From positions 62,001 to 126,000 of the forward strand of contig JAKAWX010000004.1 of the NCBI GenBank assembly GCA_021816865.1: a stretch of 64,000 nucleotides of DNA, in the 5' to 3' direction. A program made the translations under genes and the position numbers. The notes beneath the pieces were generated by a model that saw nothing but the letters and a program-made list of their open reading frames with translations, did no database searches and was not told the origin of the DNA. Positions 7,669 to 17,373 of the stretch are shown here, in pieces. The DNA comes from Thermoplasmata archaeon. Its GTDB lineage: Archaea > Thermoplasmatota > Thermoplasmata > Lutacidiplasmatales > UBA184. The first letter of the stretch is position 1; every line of letters starts with the position of its first letter.

Positions 7669-8691
7669 TCACGCGTCGAACGTGTGGAGGAGGTCGACCC
7701 ACTCCGGGGTCACGACCTTCGAGGAACCGACCGCCTCGTCGAGCGGGATCCCCACGACCCGGGGCCCGCGTAGGACCGCGACCTCCCCGAAGTGGTCCGA
7801 GAGCGCGAGGTCGACCGCGCACGCCCCGAGACGGGTCGCGAGGATGCGGTCGAACAGGACCGGGGCCCCGCCGCGCTGGATGTGGCCGATCTGGGCGCTC
7901 CGGCTCTCGATGCCGGTCGCCGCCTGTATACGTCGGGCCAGTTCCGCCCCGACCTCCCGTTCGCGCAGGAGCTCGTGGCCGAACTCGTCGCGTCCGCCGG
8001 TCGAGCCGCGGCGCGGGCCGAGGTCGATCCCTTCGCTCGCGACGACGAGCGCGTAGCCGCGCGCCGCGACCGCCCGACGGACCCGGTCGAAGAGCATCGT
8101 CTCGACGTACGGCTCTTCGGGGAGCAGCGTCGCGTCGGCCCCTCCGGCGAGCCCGGTCGCGAGGGCGACCCAGCCGGCGTGTCGACCCATGACCTCGAGG
8201 ACGACCGCGCGGTGGTGGCTATCGGCGGTGTCGCGCAGGCGCTCGAGGGCGTCGAGCGCGACCGCGCTCGCGGAATGGAAACCGAACGTCCAGTCGGTCC
8301 CGGCGACGTCGTTGTCCATCGTCTTCGGGACCCCGACGACCCGGCCGCCGCGGCGGTGGAGCTCGCGGGCGGCGGAGAGCGTGTCGTCCCCGCCGATCGC
8401 GACGAGCGCGTCGATACGGTGGCGCTCGAGGGTCGCGAGGACCTTCTCGGCGTCCTCCGGATTCGCGAAGGGGTTCGTCCGGGAACTTCCGAGGATCGTC
8501 CCGCCGCGGCCGAGGATCCCCGCGACGTCCGCCGGGGCGAGCGCTCGGCTCTGGTCGTCGCGAACGCCCTTCCAGCCGTCGAGGAAGCCGACGGTGGGGT
8601 GGCCGGACCTTGCGGCCCGGAGCACGACCGCGCGGACGGCAGCGTTGAGTCCGGGGCAGTCGCCGCCGCCGGTCAGGACGCCGAAGTTCAC
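7669..8691 (-). CDS. pfkA: 6-phosphofructokinase, PfkA family (PPi-type active-site residues)
   Basis: GTG start: VNFGVLTGGGDCPGLNAAVRAVVLRAARSGHPTVGFLDGWKGV ... VAIGGDDTLSAA ... VVGVPKTMDNDVAGTDWTFGFHSA ... VLEVMGRHAGWVALATGLAGGAD. ORF track over-extends it into pepQ. Confidence 0.93.
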   Translation of the reverse strand: MNFGVLTGGGDCPGLNAAVRAVVLRAARSGHPTVGFLDGWKGVRDDQSRALAPADVAGILGRGGTILGSSRTNPFANPEDAEKVLATLERHRIDALVAIGGDDTLSAARELHRRGGRVVGVPKTMDNDVAGTDWTFGFHSASAVALDALERLRDTADSHHRAVVLEVMGRHAGWVALATGLAGGADATLLPEEPYVETMLFDRVRRAVAARGYALVVASEGIDLGPRRGSTGGRDEFGHELLREREVGAELARRIQAATGIESRSAQIGHIQRGGAPVLFDRILATRLGACAVDLALSDHFGEVAVLRGPRVVGIPLDEAVGSSKVVTPEWVDLLHTFDA

Positions 8692-9797
8692 GCCGGGACC
8701 TCGATGTACCCGCGCGGCGCCGTCGTCAGGAACTCGAAGCCGTTGCGCGTGACGACGATGTCGTCCTCGATCCGGACGCCGCCCTTCCCGGGAAGGTAGA
8801 TCCCCGGCTCCACGGTGATCGCCATTCCCTCCTCGAGGGGGTCCTCGACCTGCGGGCCGTAGCCCCAGCCGTCGTGGACGACGAGCCCGATCGAGTGGCC
8901 GACACCGTGGATCAGCCGACCCTTCCAGGGCGAGGCGTCGATCACGCGCTCGGCCGCGAGGTGGATCTCCTTGCCGGGAACGCCGGGACGGATCGCGTCG
9001 AGCGCCGCTTGCTGGGCGGCTTCGACGGTTTCGTGGACCTTCTTGAGCTCGTCGTCGCGGCGGCCAAAGTGGTAGGAGCGCGTGATGTCGCTCGCGTAGC
9101 GCTGGTAGTAGGCGCCGAAGTCGCAGACGATCGAATCGCCGGAGGCGAGAGCGCTCCCCGCCGGCTGGTAGTGGGGCTCGGCACCGTGCGCACCGAACGC
9201 GACGATCGTGGAGAACGAGCGGCCGTTCGCGCCGTGGCGGTTCATACGGAACTCCATCTCCGCGGCGAGCTCCGTCTCCGTCATCCCCGCTCGGAGGATC
9301 GACGGGATCTCCCGGCCGACCTCGGAGCCGATCTCGGCCGCCCGACGCAGCTTCTCGATCTCGGCGGCGTCCTTCGTCACCCGCGCGCCGCGGATCGCGT
9401 TCGAGCCGTCGACCCATTTCGCCTGAGGGAGGAGCCTGTCGAGCCGGACGAACCACTCGTGCGTGAGCTCCCGGAAGTCGAGACCGAGGTTCGTCGAGCT
9501 CCCGACAAGTTTCTTCACGGTCTGGTCGGTCTCCTCCCCCCGTGCGACCACGTGCACCGTCACCGAGGGATCCCTCTTCGCCGCGGCCCGGGCGCTCTCG
9601 GCCTCGAGAGGCGAGCTGAGGACGTCGAGTCGGCCGTCGGGATGCGCGATCGCGACCGAACCCTCGAAGAGGCCGCTCGGCACGTCAAAGACGTAGAAGA
9701 ACGTCTGGTCGAGGTGCGGGTCGACCGCGTTCGCAAGGATGAGCGCGTCCGGTTGCGGGTCGAGGCGGCGGAAGATCTTCTCCACACGGGCCTTCAT
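8688..9797 (-). CDS. pepQ: M24-family Xaa-Pro aminopeptidase/dipeptidase
   Basis: IVCDFGAYYQRYASDITRSYHFG ... IHGVGHSIGLVVHDGWGYG ... LEEGMAITVEPGIYLPGKGGVRIEDDIVVT. Confidence 0.92.
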   Translation of the reverse strand: MKARVEKIFRRLDPQPDALILANAVDPHLDQTFFYVFDVPSGLFEGSVAIAHPDGRLDVLSSPLEAESARAAAKRDPSVTVHVVARGEETDQTVKKLVGSSTNLGLDFRELTHEWFVRLDRLLPQAKWVDGSNAIRGARVTKDAAEIEKLRRAAEIGSEVGREIPSILRAGMTETELAAEMEFRMNRHGANGRSFSTIVAFGAHGAEPHYQPAGSALASGDSIVCDFGAYYQRYASDITRSYHFGRRDDELKKVHETVEAAQQAALDAIRPGVPGKEIHLAAERVIDASPWKGRLIHGVGHSIGLVVHDGWGYGPQVEDPLEEGMAITVEPGIYLPGKGGVRIEDDIVVTRNGFEFLTTAPRGYIEVPA

Positions 9798-9814
9798 GGC
9801 CCGGCCTTGAGTCG

Positions 9815-11281
9815 TTACGGGGTTTCAGCTTTTGCGCCCGCGTCCCGAAGGTCCTTCCAGGAGAGGAGGGGTTCGCGCGCGGCCCGGACCTCGTCGACGC
9901 GGCGGACCGCGAGCGATCGCGGTGCCGCGTGCAGGTTCTCGGCCGTGTCGCCGACCGCCCGTTCGAACGCCGCGACGAACGCGTCGAGCTCCCGCTTGCT
10001 CTCCGTCTCGGGCAGTTCGACCATGATCGACTCTTCCACGAGCGTCGGAAAGTAGACCGTCGGCGCGTGGACCCCCTCGTCGAGGAGCCGCTTCGCGAGG
10101 TCGAGCGTCCGGACCCCCCGCTCCTTGAGGGGAGCCCCCGAGAGGACGAACTCGTGCTTCACGAGCGTGCGGAACGGACGGGGCAGGAGTTTCCCGAGCC
10201 GCGCCGCGGTGTAGTTCGAGTTGAGGACCGAGCGCCGGGCGACGTGCTTGAGGCCCTCCTCACCGTGAGAGAGCGCGAACGCGTACGCGCGCACGTCAAG
10301 CCCGAAGTTGCCGTACCCGGTCTTGATCTTGCCGATCGACTTCGGGCGGTCGTAGTCGAGGCGGAACCGTCGACCGTTCTTCGAGATCCGCGGGACCGGC
10401 AGGTACGGTCCGAGCGTCTCGCCGGCCGCGAGGACCCCGGCGCCGGGTCCCCCACCACCGTGCGGGGTCGCGAAGGTCTTGTGAAGGTTCAAGTGCGCGA
10501 CGTCGAACCCCATCCGTCCCGGGTTCGTGATCCCGAGGATGGCGTTCAGGTTCGCGCCGTCGTAGTAGAGCATGCCTCCGACTTTGTGGACCACCTCGGC
10601 GATCTCGAGGATGTCGCTCTCGAAGAGGCCCGCGGTGTTCGGGTTCGTGAGCATGAAGCAGGCGGTGCGGTTCGACACCGCGGCCCGGAGGGCGTCGACG
10701 TCGACGCACCCGTCCTTCGACGGGATCTCGCGCGCGGTGAACCCGGCCATCGACGCGGACGCCGGGTTCGTTCCGTGGGCGGTGTCCGGAAGGAGGACCT
10801 CGGTCCGGGTCGCGGACTCCCCCTTGTCGCGGAAGTACGCCCGTACCATGAGGAGCGCCGCGTACTCGCCGTGCGCCCCCGCCGCCGCCTGGAGGGAGAC
10901 CTCGGGAAGGCCGGTGACCTTCGCGAGGAGCTTCTCGAGCCTCCAGAGGAGCTCGAGCGCCCCCTGGGCGGTCGCTTCGGGCTGGTAGGGGTGCATCTCG
11001 GCGGCGCCCCGACGCCGGGCGAGCATCTCGGAGACCTTCGGGTTGTACTTCATCGTGCACGACCCGAGCGGGTAGGTCGAGGTGTCGATCCCGAAGTTCA
11101 TCTGGGAGAGCCGGGTGAAATGCCGCACGACCTCGGGCTCCGAAAGCTCGGGCCAGCGCACGGGCGCCTTGCGCCGGAGGCGCTCGGGGATCCCGGCGAC
11201 GGCCGCAGGGAGGTCCCCCGCCCGGCCGGAACCGAGGTCCCATATCGACGGCTCGTCGTAGCGCGCCTGGCGGAACGTCAT
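9815..11281 (-). CDS. gcvPB: Glycine dehydrogenase (decarboxylating) subunit 2
   Basis: MTFRQARYDEPSIWDLGSGRAG ... QMNFGIDTSTYPLGSCTMKYNPKVSEML ... AAAGAHGEYAALL ... NLHKTFATPHGGGGPGAG. Confidence 0.95.
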   Translation of the reverse strand: MTFRQARYDEPSIWDLGSGRAGDLPAAVAGIPERLRRKAPVRWPELSEPEVVRHFTRLSQMNFGIDTSTYPLGSCTMKYNPKVSEMLARRRGAAEMHPYQPEATAQGALELLWRLEKLLAKVTGLPEVSLQAAAGAHGEYAALLMVRAYFRDKGESATRTEVLLPDTAHGTNPASASMAGFTAREIPSKDGCVDVDALRAAVSNRTACFMLTNPNTAGLFESDILEIAEVVHKVGGMLYYDGANLNAILGITNPGRMGFDVAHLNLHKTFATPHGGGGPGAGVLAAGETLGPYLPVPRISKNGRRFRLDYDRPKSIGKIKTGYGNFGLDVRAYAFALSHGEEGLKHVARRSVLNSNYTAARLGKLLPRPFRTLVKHEFVLSGAPLKERGVRTLDLAKRLLDEGVHAPTVYFPTLVEESIMVELPETESKRELDAFVAAFERAVGDTAENLHAAPRSLAVRRVDEVRAAREPLLSWKDLRDAGAKAETP

Positions 11282-12660
11282 GAGCTCCTCCCGACCGCCC
11301 CGACCGCGGCCTTCGCCGCCCGGGCGTACTTCGCGATCTCGCGCTCCCCGACGAACTCGGTCGCGGCCACGAGGATCCGCTCGGGGGTCGCGGGGGCTCC
11401 GGGCCGCGGGTCGGCGAGCGAATGCCCACCGAGCACCTTGCGCCGCCGCAGGCGGTCGAGGAACTCCGCGGCCGTGCCGCGCGTGAGCTCGACCGTGAAC
11501 TCTCCCAGGTACGGCGCGTCGAACCGGGGCGCGAGCAGCCCGTCGATGCCGGCGAGCGAGGTGGCGAGCGTGCGTGCCTTCTCCGCGAGCGTTGTCTGGA
11601 GGCTCGCGAGGCCCTTCGGACCCACGACGCTCGCATAGACGACGAACGCGAGCGCCATCAGCGACTGGTTCGTGCAGATGTTCGAGGTCGCTCGGGAACG
11701 TCGTATGTGCTGCTCCCGCGTCACGAGCGTCAGGGCGTAGGCCCGCTGGCCGTCGGCGTCGAGCGTCGCGCCGACGATGCGGCCGGGCGCCGAGCGAACG
11801 TGCTCCCGGCGGCAGGCGAACAGTCCGAGAAGCGGACCGCCGAACGACGGCGCGATCCCGAACCCCTGTCCCTCTCCGACCACGACGTCCGCCCCGTAGT
11901 TCCCCGGCGGCTCGAGCACCGAGAGCGAGAGCGGGTCGGCGCTGATGACGAGCGGCACGTCGCCGACCGTCGACTTGAGGTCGGCCACCCCCTCGTCCAC
12001 GTGGCCGAAGCCGTTCGGTACGTCCGCGAGGACCCCGAAGACGTCCTTCGAGGCGACCGCGCGCCGGATGTATTCGAGGTCGAGGCGGCCGGTCCGGGCA
12101 TCGAACGGGATCTCCTCCACCGTCAGGCCCGGGCCGCTCGCGTAATTGCGCAGGACGCTCTTTTCCTCCCACGGGAGGCTCTCCGGGACGAGGAACCGGT
12201 GGCCCTCGTGGAGCCGCCGGGCGAACAGGAGCGCCTCGCCGGCGGCGGTCGCGCCGTCGTACAGCGACGCGTTGGCGACGTCGAGACCGGTCATCTCGAC
12301 CCAGAGGCTCTGGAACTCGAAGAGGGCGCGCAGCATCCCCTGGCTCGCCTCCGCCTGGTAGGGGGTGTACGCGCTGTAGAACTCGCTGCGGGAGAGCATC
12401 GCGTCCACCGCGGCGGGAACGTAGCGTGCGGAAAGGCGACCGCCGAGGAAGCTCGCGAAGCGGGAGAGCGGGCGGTTCCGCTCGAGCAGCTTGTCGACCT
12501 CGGCGACGACGTCGCGCTCGTCGCGCCCGGCCGCGACGCCGAGCCGACCGATGCGGGCCTTCTTCGGCACGTCGGCGAAGAGCTCGTCCACCGACGAGAT
12601 CCCGAGAGCCTGCAACAGGGAGGCTTCTTCACCGGGTTCGTCCGAAATCCACCGAGTCAC
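11278..12660 (-). CDS. gcvPA: Glycine dehydrogenase (decarboxylating) subunit 1
   Basis: RYVPAAVDAMLSRSEFYSAYTPYQAEASQGMLRALFEFQSLWVEMTGLDVANASLYDGATAAGEA ... HIRRSRATSNICTNQSLMAL; 4-bp overlap with gcvPB. Confidence 0.95.
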   Translation of the reverse strand: MTRWISDEPGEEASLLQALGISSVDELFADVPKKARIGRLGVAAGRDERDVVAEVDKLLERNRPLSRFASFLGGRLSARYVPAAVDAMLSRSEFYSAYTPYQAEASQGMLRALFEFQSLWVEMTGLDVANASLYDGATAAGEALLFARRLHEGHRFLVPESLPWEEKSVLRNYASGPGLTVEEIPFDARTGRLDLEYIRRAVASKDVFGVLADVPNGFGHVDEGVADLKSTVGDVPLVISADPLSLSVLEPPGNYGADVVVGEGQGFGIAPSFGGPLLGLFACRREHVRSAPGRIVGATLDADGQRAYALTLVTREQHIRRSRATSNICTNQSLMALAFVVYASVVGPKGLASLQTTLAEKARTLATSLAGIDGLLAPRFDAPYLGEFTVELTRGTAAEFLDRLRRRKVLGGHSLADPRPGAPATPERILVAATEFVGEREIAKYARAAKAAVGAVGRSS

Positions 12661-12868
12661 GCGAGATCCCCGGGACGGCGGGAGCGGTCCCCAAGATAAA
12701 TCGGTTCGCTGGCGACGGACCGTTCGCCCCGGACGTCGGGCCTCGATCCCCTCTCGCCCGGCCGTGTGGTCTCTCGGTCCGGGGAGCCCCGGGCTCGGGA
12801 CCGGGCGCCCCCGCCCCTCCGGGCAGCAAACCTATTCGGGTAACCCGACTCCCACCGCGAAGCCAACG

Positions 12869-13984
12869 ATGGGTCGAACGCGAACCGCCACGGCGCCACG
12901 GACGCCCCGGGCGCGCGCGCCGCCTTCCGTTGGGATCCTCGACATCGCGTTCCACCGGGCCTCGCTCGTCACCCCTCGGGGGGAGACGAAACCCGACCGC
13001 GACCGGATGCGGGCCGAGCTCAAGGTCGTCCGCAGCTCGGCGACGGTCGGCCGTCACCTCCGACTCGAAGCGCGCCGATTCTCGCACCCCGAGCTGACGG
13101 AGTTCGAGCGGTCGCTGGTCGAGGGGGCGTTCGGGCGGGGAACGTTCGACCGGTCCCTCACGCGGCTGCGCCGGGCGGAGGAGCGGATCCGCGGGCTCGC
13201 GCGCGAAGCGACCCGGGAGACGCACCGGACGAGCGGACCCGACGATCTCGGCGACCTCGTCCGCCGCTTCTACGGTCGGCTCTCGAGCTTCGTGCGGGAG
13301 ATCGATCCCGACATCGAGCGGCTGAGGGCGATCGGCCAGTTCCTGGACCAGCGCCCCCACCTCGACCCCGCGGCGCCCACCCTGGTGGTCGCCGGGTTCC
13401 CGAACGTGGGGAAGTCGTCCCTGGTCGCCCGTCTCTCCTCGGCGCGGCCGAAGGTCGCCGACTACCCGTTCACCACGCTCTCGATCGCCGTCGGCCACGC
13501 GGACCTCGGGTTCGACCGGCTCCAGGTCGTCGACACTCCGGGCGTTCTGGGCCGGGCGAAACGGTCGAACCCGGCCGAGAGCGAGGCCCGGAGGACCGTT
13601 GAGGGAGCCGCGACGATCGTCCTCTTCGTGCTCGACCCGACGGACCGCAGCGGCCACACCCTCGAGGAGCAGGAGACACTGCTCGCCCGGTGGACCGCAG
13701 AGTTCCCCGGCCTTCCGATCGTCGCGGTCGAGACGAAGTGCGACGTCGCCCGAAGCCCATCGGCGCGCCGGAAGGTCTCCGCGACGACGGGGGAAGGAAT
13801 CCCCGAACTCTGGGCGGAACTCCGCAAGCTCGTCCGGCCGAAGGGCGGCCTCCCTCCCGTGGAAGAGGCGACGGTCGAGCCTCCGCCGGCCGAGGCGCTG
13901 AACGACGACGGGGACGACTCCGCGGGGCGGCCGCGGTCCCGCATGTCGAGGCGGCGTTCGTCGCGGAGCGGCCCGGACCGCTAA
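12869..13984 (+). CDS. NOG1-like GTP-binding protein (Obg/NOG1 family)
   Basis: LVVAGFPNVGKSSLVARLSSARPKVADYPFTTLSIAVGHADLGFDRLQVVDTPGVLGRAKRSNPAE; start ATG 12869 inside the longer ORF. Confidence 0.9.
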   Translation: MGRTRTATAPRTPRARAPPSVGILDIAFHRASLVTPRGETKPDRDRMRAELKVVRSSATVGRHLRLEARRFSHPELTEFERSLVEGAFGRGTFDRSLTRLRRAEERIRGLAREATRETHRTSGPDDLGDLVRRFYGRLSSFVREIDPDIERLRAIGQFLDQRPHLDPAAPTLVVAGFPNVGKSSLVARLSSARPKVADYPFTTLSIAVGHADLGFDRLQVVDTPGVLGRAKRSNPAESEARRTVEGAATIVLFVLDPTDRSGHTLEEQETLLARWTAEFPGLPIVAVETKCDVARSPSARRKVSATTGEGIPELWAELRKLVRPKGGLPPVEEATVEPPPAEALNDDGDDSAGRPRSRMSRRRSSRSGPDR

Positions 13985-14009
13985 GTACGCGGGCGCGGTC
14001 GTCGCCGAG

Positions 14010-14570
14010 ATGCCGTGGCGGCCCACGGGCGTCGTGGCGGAACTCCTGCGGGAGGGTGGCCGACGGGAGGTGACGATCGACGCGCTCGCCGTGCTGATCG
14101 CCCGGGCGAACGGCGAGCTCCGGGCGGTCGAGGCGTTCTGTCCCCACCTCGGAGGCCCGCTCTCGAGGGGGTTCCTAGTGGGGCCGCGGGTGACCTGTCC
14201 CGAGCACGGGGCCGTCTTCGACGTGCGCGACGGGCGAGTGCTCACCGACCCCTTCGGGGTCGAGCCCCCCGGCGGCGGGGTCCCCGGTCTCGCCGTCTAC
14301 CCGACCCGCGTCGAGGGCGGCCGGGTCGAGGTCGACCTTCCCGGGCCCGTCCCGCCTAGCGGGAGAACGCCTTCCCGTTCTCCGGGAGCACGACCTCGCA
14401 CGTCCCCTCGAGCGCGTCGCGCAGCGCCTCGCGGTGGTCGCCGTGCATCAGCACGACCGTCTCCGCGCGGCTCTCCTTCGCGACGCGCACGAGGTCGGAG
14501 TGCCCGGCGTGCGCCGAAAAGTCGAACTTCTCGATCTCGCACGCGGGGTGGACGACCGTCTCGTCGATGA
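14010..14570 (+). CDS. Rieske-type [2Fe-2S] ferredoxin with Arg/Ser-rich C-terminal read-out overlapping the antisense gene
   Basis: VEAFCPHLGGPLSRGFLVGPRVTCPEHGAVFDVRDGRVLTDPFGVEPP: CxH...CxxH Rieske motif. Frame stays open about 215 nt into the convergent beta-CASP gene. Confidence 0.75.
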   Translation: MPWRPTGVVAELLREGGRREVTIDALAVLIARANGELRAVEAFCPHLGGPLSRGFLVGPRVTCPEHGAVFDVRDGRVLTDPFGVEPPGGGVPGLAVYPTRVEGGRVEVDLPGPVPPSGRTPSRSPGARPRTSPRARRAAPRGGRRASARPSPRGSPSRRARGRSARRAPKSRTSRSRTRGGRPSRR

Positions 14571-15588
14571 CGAGCGTTCCTTCGTCCATGAGCCGCCGGC
14601 CGTTCGAACCCTCGACCTGGAAGCCGGTGAGGTAGATCGAGCTGTTCGCGTCGCGGTGGAGTTCGCCGACGTAATAGAGGACCGGGCCGCCGTCGAGCAT
14701 CCCACCGGTCGTGACGATCACGTCGGCCTCCTTGAGGGCCTTGCGCCGGTCGCCCGGGTGCTCGACGACGCGCACCCCTTCGAGGGCCCGGCGGAACTTG
14801 CGTGCGTCCGCGAGGTACTCCGGGGCCGCCTCGTAGATCTCGTTGACCGAGCGGGCCATCCCGTCCAGGTACGTCTCGAACCCGGACGAGGCGAGCGACA
14901 TGAGGACCTCTTGGGCGCGTCCGACCGCGAAGGCCGGCACGATCGCGGTACCGCCGCGCTCGACCGTCTCCGCGACCTTGTCGCGGAACCGGCGTTCGGT
15001 CTCGCGGCGGTCCGGGTGCTCCCGGCCCGCGTACGTCGATTCCATCACGAGGATGTCGCATTCGACCGGCTCCGCCCCGCCGACGAGGTGGGTCGGCAGC
15101 GTCTGGAGGTCGCCCGTGAACAGGACGTCCTTCTGGCCCTTGTACAGCAGCATCGACGCGCCGGGGATGTGACCGGCCGGGGTGAACTCGACCTCGATCC
15201 CGCGATGGCGGAACGTTCCGTGGCGGTCGACCGCGGTAAAGCGCGCGTGCAGGGAGTGGATGTCGGCGGTAGTGTACGGCGCGAGGTAGCCCTCGAGCCG
15301 GGCCACCTTGAGCGCGTCCTTGGTGAGAAGGTCCGCGACGGCGATCGTCACCGGCGTCGCCACGAGGCGGGCGTGCGGGAGGCGGCTCAACAGCGGGGTC
15401 ATCCCCGAGTGGTCGAGGTGGGCGTGCGAGAGGAACGCGAGGTCGACGCTCGTCGGCGCCGGTCGGGGGTACGCGGGTGGGTCGGACGGGGTCATCCCGT
15501 AGTCGAAGAGGAGGGTCCGGCCCTGGTCGCGAACGACCAGGCCGAGCGATCCGATCTCGTTGGCACCGCCGAGGAACTGGAACTCCAT
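14356..15588 (-). CDS. Metallo-beta-lactamase/beta-CASP family RNA nuclease-like exonuclease
   Basis: MEFQFLGGANEIGSLGLVVRDQGRTLLFDYGMTPSDPPAYP ... FLSHAHLDHSGMTPLLSR ... PAGHIPGASMLLY ... VLFTGDLQTLPT ... FSAHAGHSDLV. Confidence 0.92.
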   Translation of the reverse strand: MEFQFLGGANEIGSLGLVVRDQGRTLLFDYGMTPSDPPAYPRPAPTSVDLAFLSHAHLDHSGMTPLLSRLPHARLVATPVTIAVADLLTKDALKVARLEGYLAPYTTADIHSLHARFTAVDRHGTFRHRGIEVEFTPAGHIPGASMLLYKGQKDVLFTGDLQTLPTHLVGGAEPVECDILVMESTYAGREHPDRRETERRFRDKVAETVERGGTAIVPAFAVGRAQEVLMSLASSGFETYLDGMARSVNEIYEAAPEYLADARKFRRALEGVRVVEHPGDRRKALKEADVIVTTGGMLDGGPVLYYVGELHRDANSSIYLTGFQVEGSNGRRLMDEGTLVIDETVVHPACEIEKFDFSAHAGHSDLVRVAKESRAETVVLMHGDHREALRDALEGTCEVVLPENGKAFSR

Positions 15589-15685
15589 CGGCGCTCGGAA
15601 TGGTCACGGCACTTAACGTCACGCCGACCGCGACCGCGCGGTCCGGTGGAGAAGGAATCAATACACCCCCACCGTTCCGGGCCCC

Positions 15686-16498
15686 GTGTCCGACACCTCC
15701 CCGGCCGACCTCGAGGTCCTCTACCGCATCGGCCTCGCGGTCGAGCGGGTCGTGCGCGACGCGATGACCTCGCCGCACCGGGGCGACGTCGTCGCGATGG
15801 GGGCGGACGGGACCCCCACCGAGGAGCTCGACCGCGCCGCGGAGGCGGAGATCCTCTCGATGCTCGAGACGGAGGGGGTCGATTGGGACCTCATCAGCGA
15901 GGAGGCCGGCCACGTGGCGCGGGGGGGCCACCGGACGCTCGTCGTCGACCCGATCGACGGGACGCTGAACGCCCTGCGCAACCTGCCGTTCTCGACGGTC
16001 TCCCTGGCGCTCGGCTCGAGCGACCTCGCCGGGATCGACGTGGGCCTCGTCCACGACCTCTATCGCGGGACGACCTGGTGGGGGATCCGGGGCGGCGGCG
16101 CGTACGTCGACGGTCGCCCGATCCGCACGCGCAAGTGGAACCCCCGCAGCGAAGTGATGGTGGTCAACCTCGGGACGCGCGCGACGGAGCGCGCGGCCCG
16201 GTTCGCGGGCCGGGGGCTACGGGTCCGCTCCCTCGGGTGCGCCTCGCTCGAGATGCTGATGATCGCCCAGGGGAGCGCCGACGCCTACCTGTTCGAGAAC
16301 GTCGACGGACGCCGCAACCTCCGCTCGACCGACATCGCCGCCGCCCACCGGATCCTTCTCGAGGCCGGCGGGGGGGCCAGCGACGCGGACGGCCGGTCGC
16401 TCGCGAAGTTCCCCCTCGGCGTCACGCGCCGGACGAGCGTCTACGCCTGGGGGGACCCGGCGCTCGAGCACGCGCTCCCCGAGCGGGGGGCACCGTGA
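15686..16498 (+). CDS. suhB: Inositol monophosphatase/fructose-1,6-bisphosphatase family protein
   Basis: DLISEEAGHVARGGHRTLVVDPIDGTLNALRNLPFSTVSLAL ... RSTDIAAAHRILLEAGG. Confidence 0.9.
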   Translation: MSDTSPADLEVLYRIGLAVERVVRDAMTSPHRGDVVAMGADGTPTEELDRAAEAEILSMLETEGVDWDLISEEAGHVARGGHRTLVVDPIDGTLNALRNLPFSTVSLALGSSDLAGIDVGLVHDLYRGTTWWGIRGGGAYVDGRPIRTRKWNPRSEVMVVNLGTRATERAARFAGRGLRVRSLGCASLEMLMIAQGSADAYLFENVDGRRNLRSTDIAAAHRILLEAGGGASDADGRSLAKFPLGVTRRTSVYAWGDPALEHALPERGAP

Positions 16499-17373
16499 AG
16501 GTCGGGCTGACCGCGAACCCGTCGAAGCCTCTCGCGGTCGAGCTGGCGTCCCGGGTCGCGGAGCGGGTGGGGGACCGGGCGGAGCTCGTGCTGAGCGACG
16601 AGCTCGCGGCGGTCGCCCCGGATCGCCCCCACCTGCCGCTCGCCTCGATGCGGCCGGACGTCGTCGTCGCGATCGGTGGGGACGGAACGTTCCTCTACGC
16701 GCTGCGCCGAGTGAACGCGCCGCTCCTCCCGGTGAACGCGGGGACCGTCGGCGTGCTCGCCGAGGTCGACGCGAGCCACGTCGACGCGTTCGACGCCGCG
16801 ATCGACCGCCTGCTCGACGGCCACTACTACCTCGAGGAGCGGATGAAGCTCGCCGCCCAGGTCGACGGGCGTCCCGTGCCGGACGCGGTCAACGAGTTCG
16901 TCCTGCACAGCGCCCGCGTCGGCAAGATGGGCCGGTTCGACATCGCGTTCGACGGCCACTTGGTCGGGCGCGTCCAGGCGGACGGTGTCATCGTGGCGAG
17001 CCCGACCGGCTCCACCGGCTACTCGCTGAGCTCGCTCGGACCGATCGTCGACCCCGGCCTCGACGCGATCGTCGTCACGACGATCGCCCCGTTCCGGGTC
17101 GAGGCCCGCGCGGTCGTGGTCGATCCGTTGCGCACGGTCCGCCTGCGGCCCGCCGACTCGGGCCCGGCCGCGGTCGTCATCGCGGACGGGCAGGCAGAGC
17201 ATCCGCTCGCGCCCCACGGGGCGGTCACGATCTACCGGTCGCCCCGTCGCGCGGTCCTCGTGCGGTTCGGTTCCCGTTTCTTCCAGCGCCTGCGGGGCAA
17301 GAGGATCCTGCCGTGGAGCGAGGAGTTCGCCGACGAGGAGCCGCATGGCGCCCATCTTCCGCCCGCACCGTAA
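16495..17373 (+). CDS. nadK: NAD kinase
   Basis: GTG start: VKVGLTANPSKPLAVELASRVAER ... VVVAIGGDGTFLYALRRVNAPLLPVNAGTVGVLAEV ... VIVASPTGSTGYSLSSLGPIVDP. Confidence 0.95.
   Translation: MKVGLTANPSKPLAVELASRVAERVGDRAELVLSDELAAVAPDRPHLPLASMRPDVVVAIGGDGTFLYALRRVNAPLLPVNAGTVGVLAEVDASHVDAFDAAIDRLLDGHYYLEERMKLAAQVDGRPVPDAVNEFVLHSARVGKMGRFDIAFDGHLVGRVQADGVIVASPTGSTGYSLSSLGPIVDPGLDAIVVTTIAPFRVEARAVVVDPLRTVRLRPADSGPAAVVIADGQAEHPLAPHGAVTIYRSPRRAVLVRFGSRFFQRLRGKRILPWSEEFADEEPHGAHLPPAP

Noticed and set aside
14434-17373. 979-aa plus-strand ORF
   Set aside because: Antisense read-through over the beta-CASP and upstream of nadK; only the C-terminal NAD kinase part (from GTG 16495) is protein-like.
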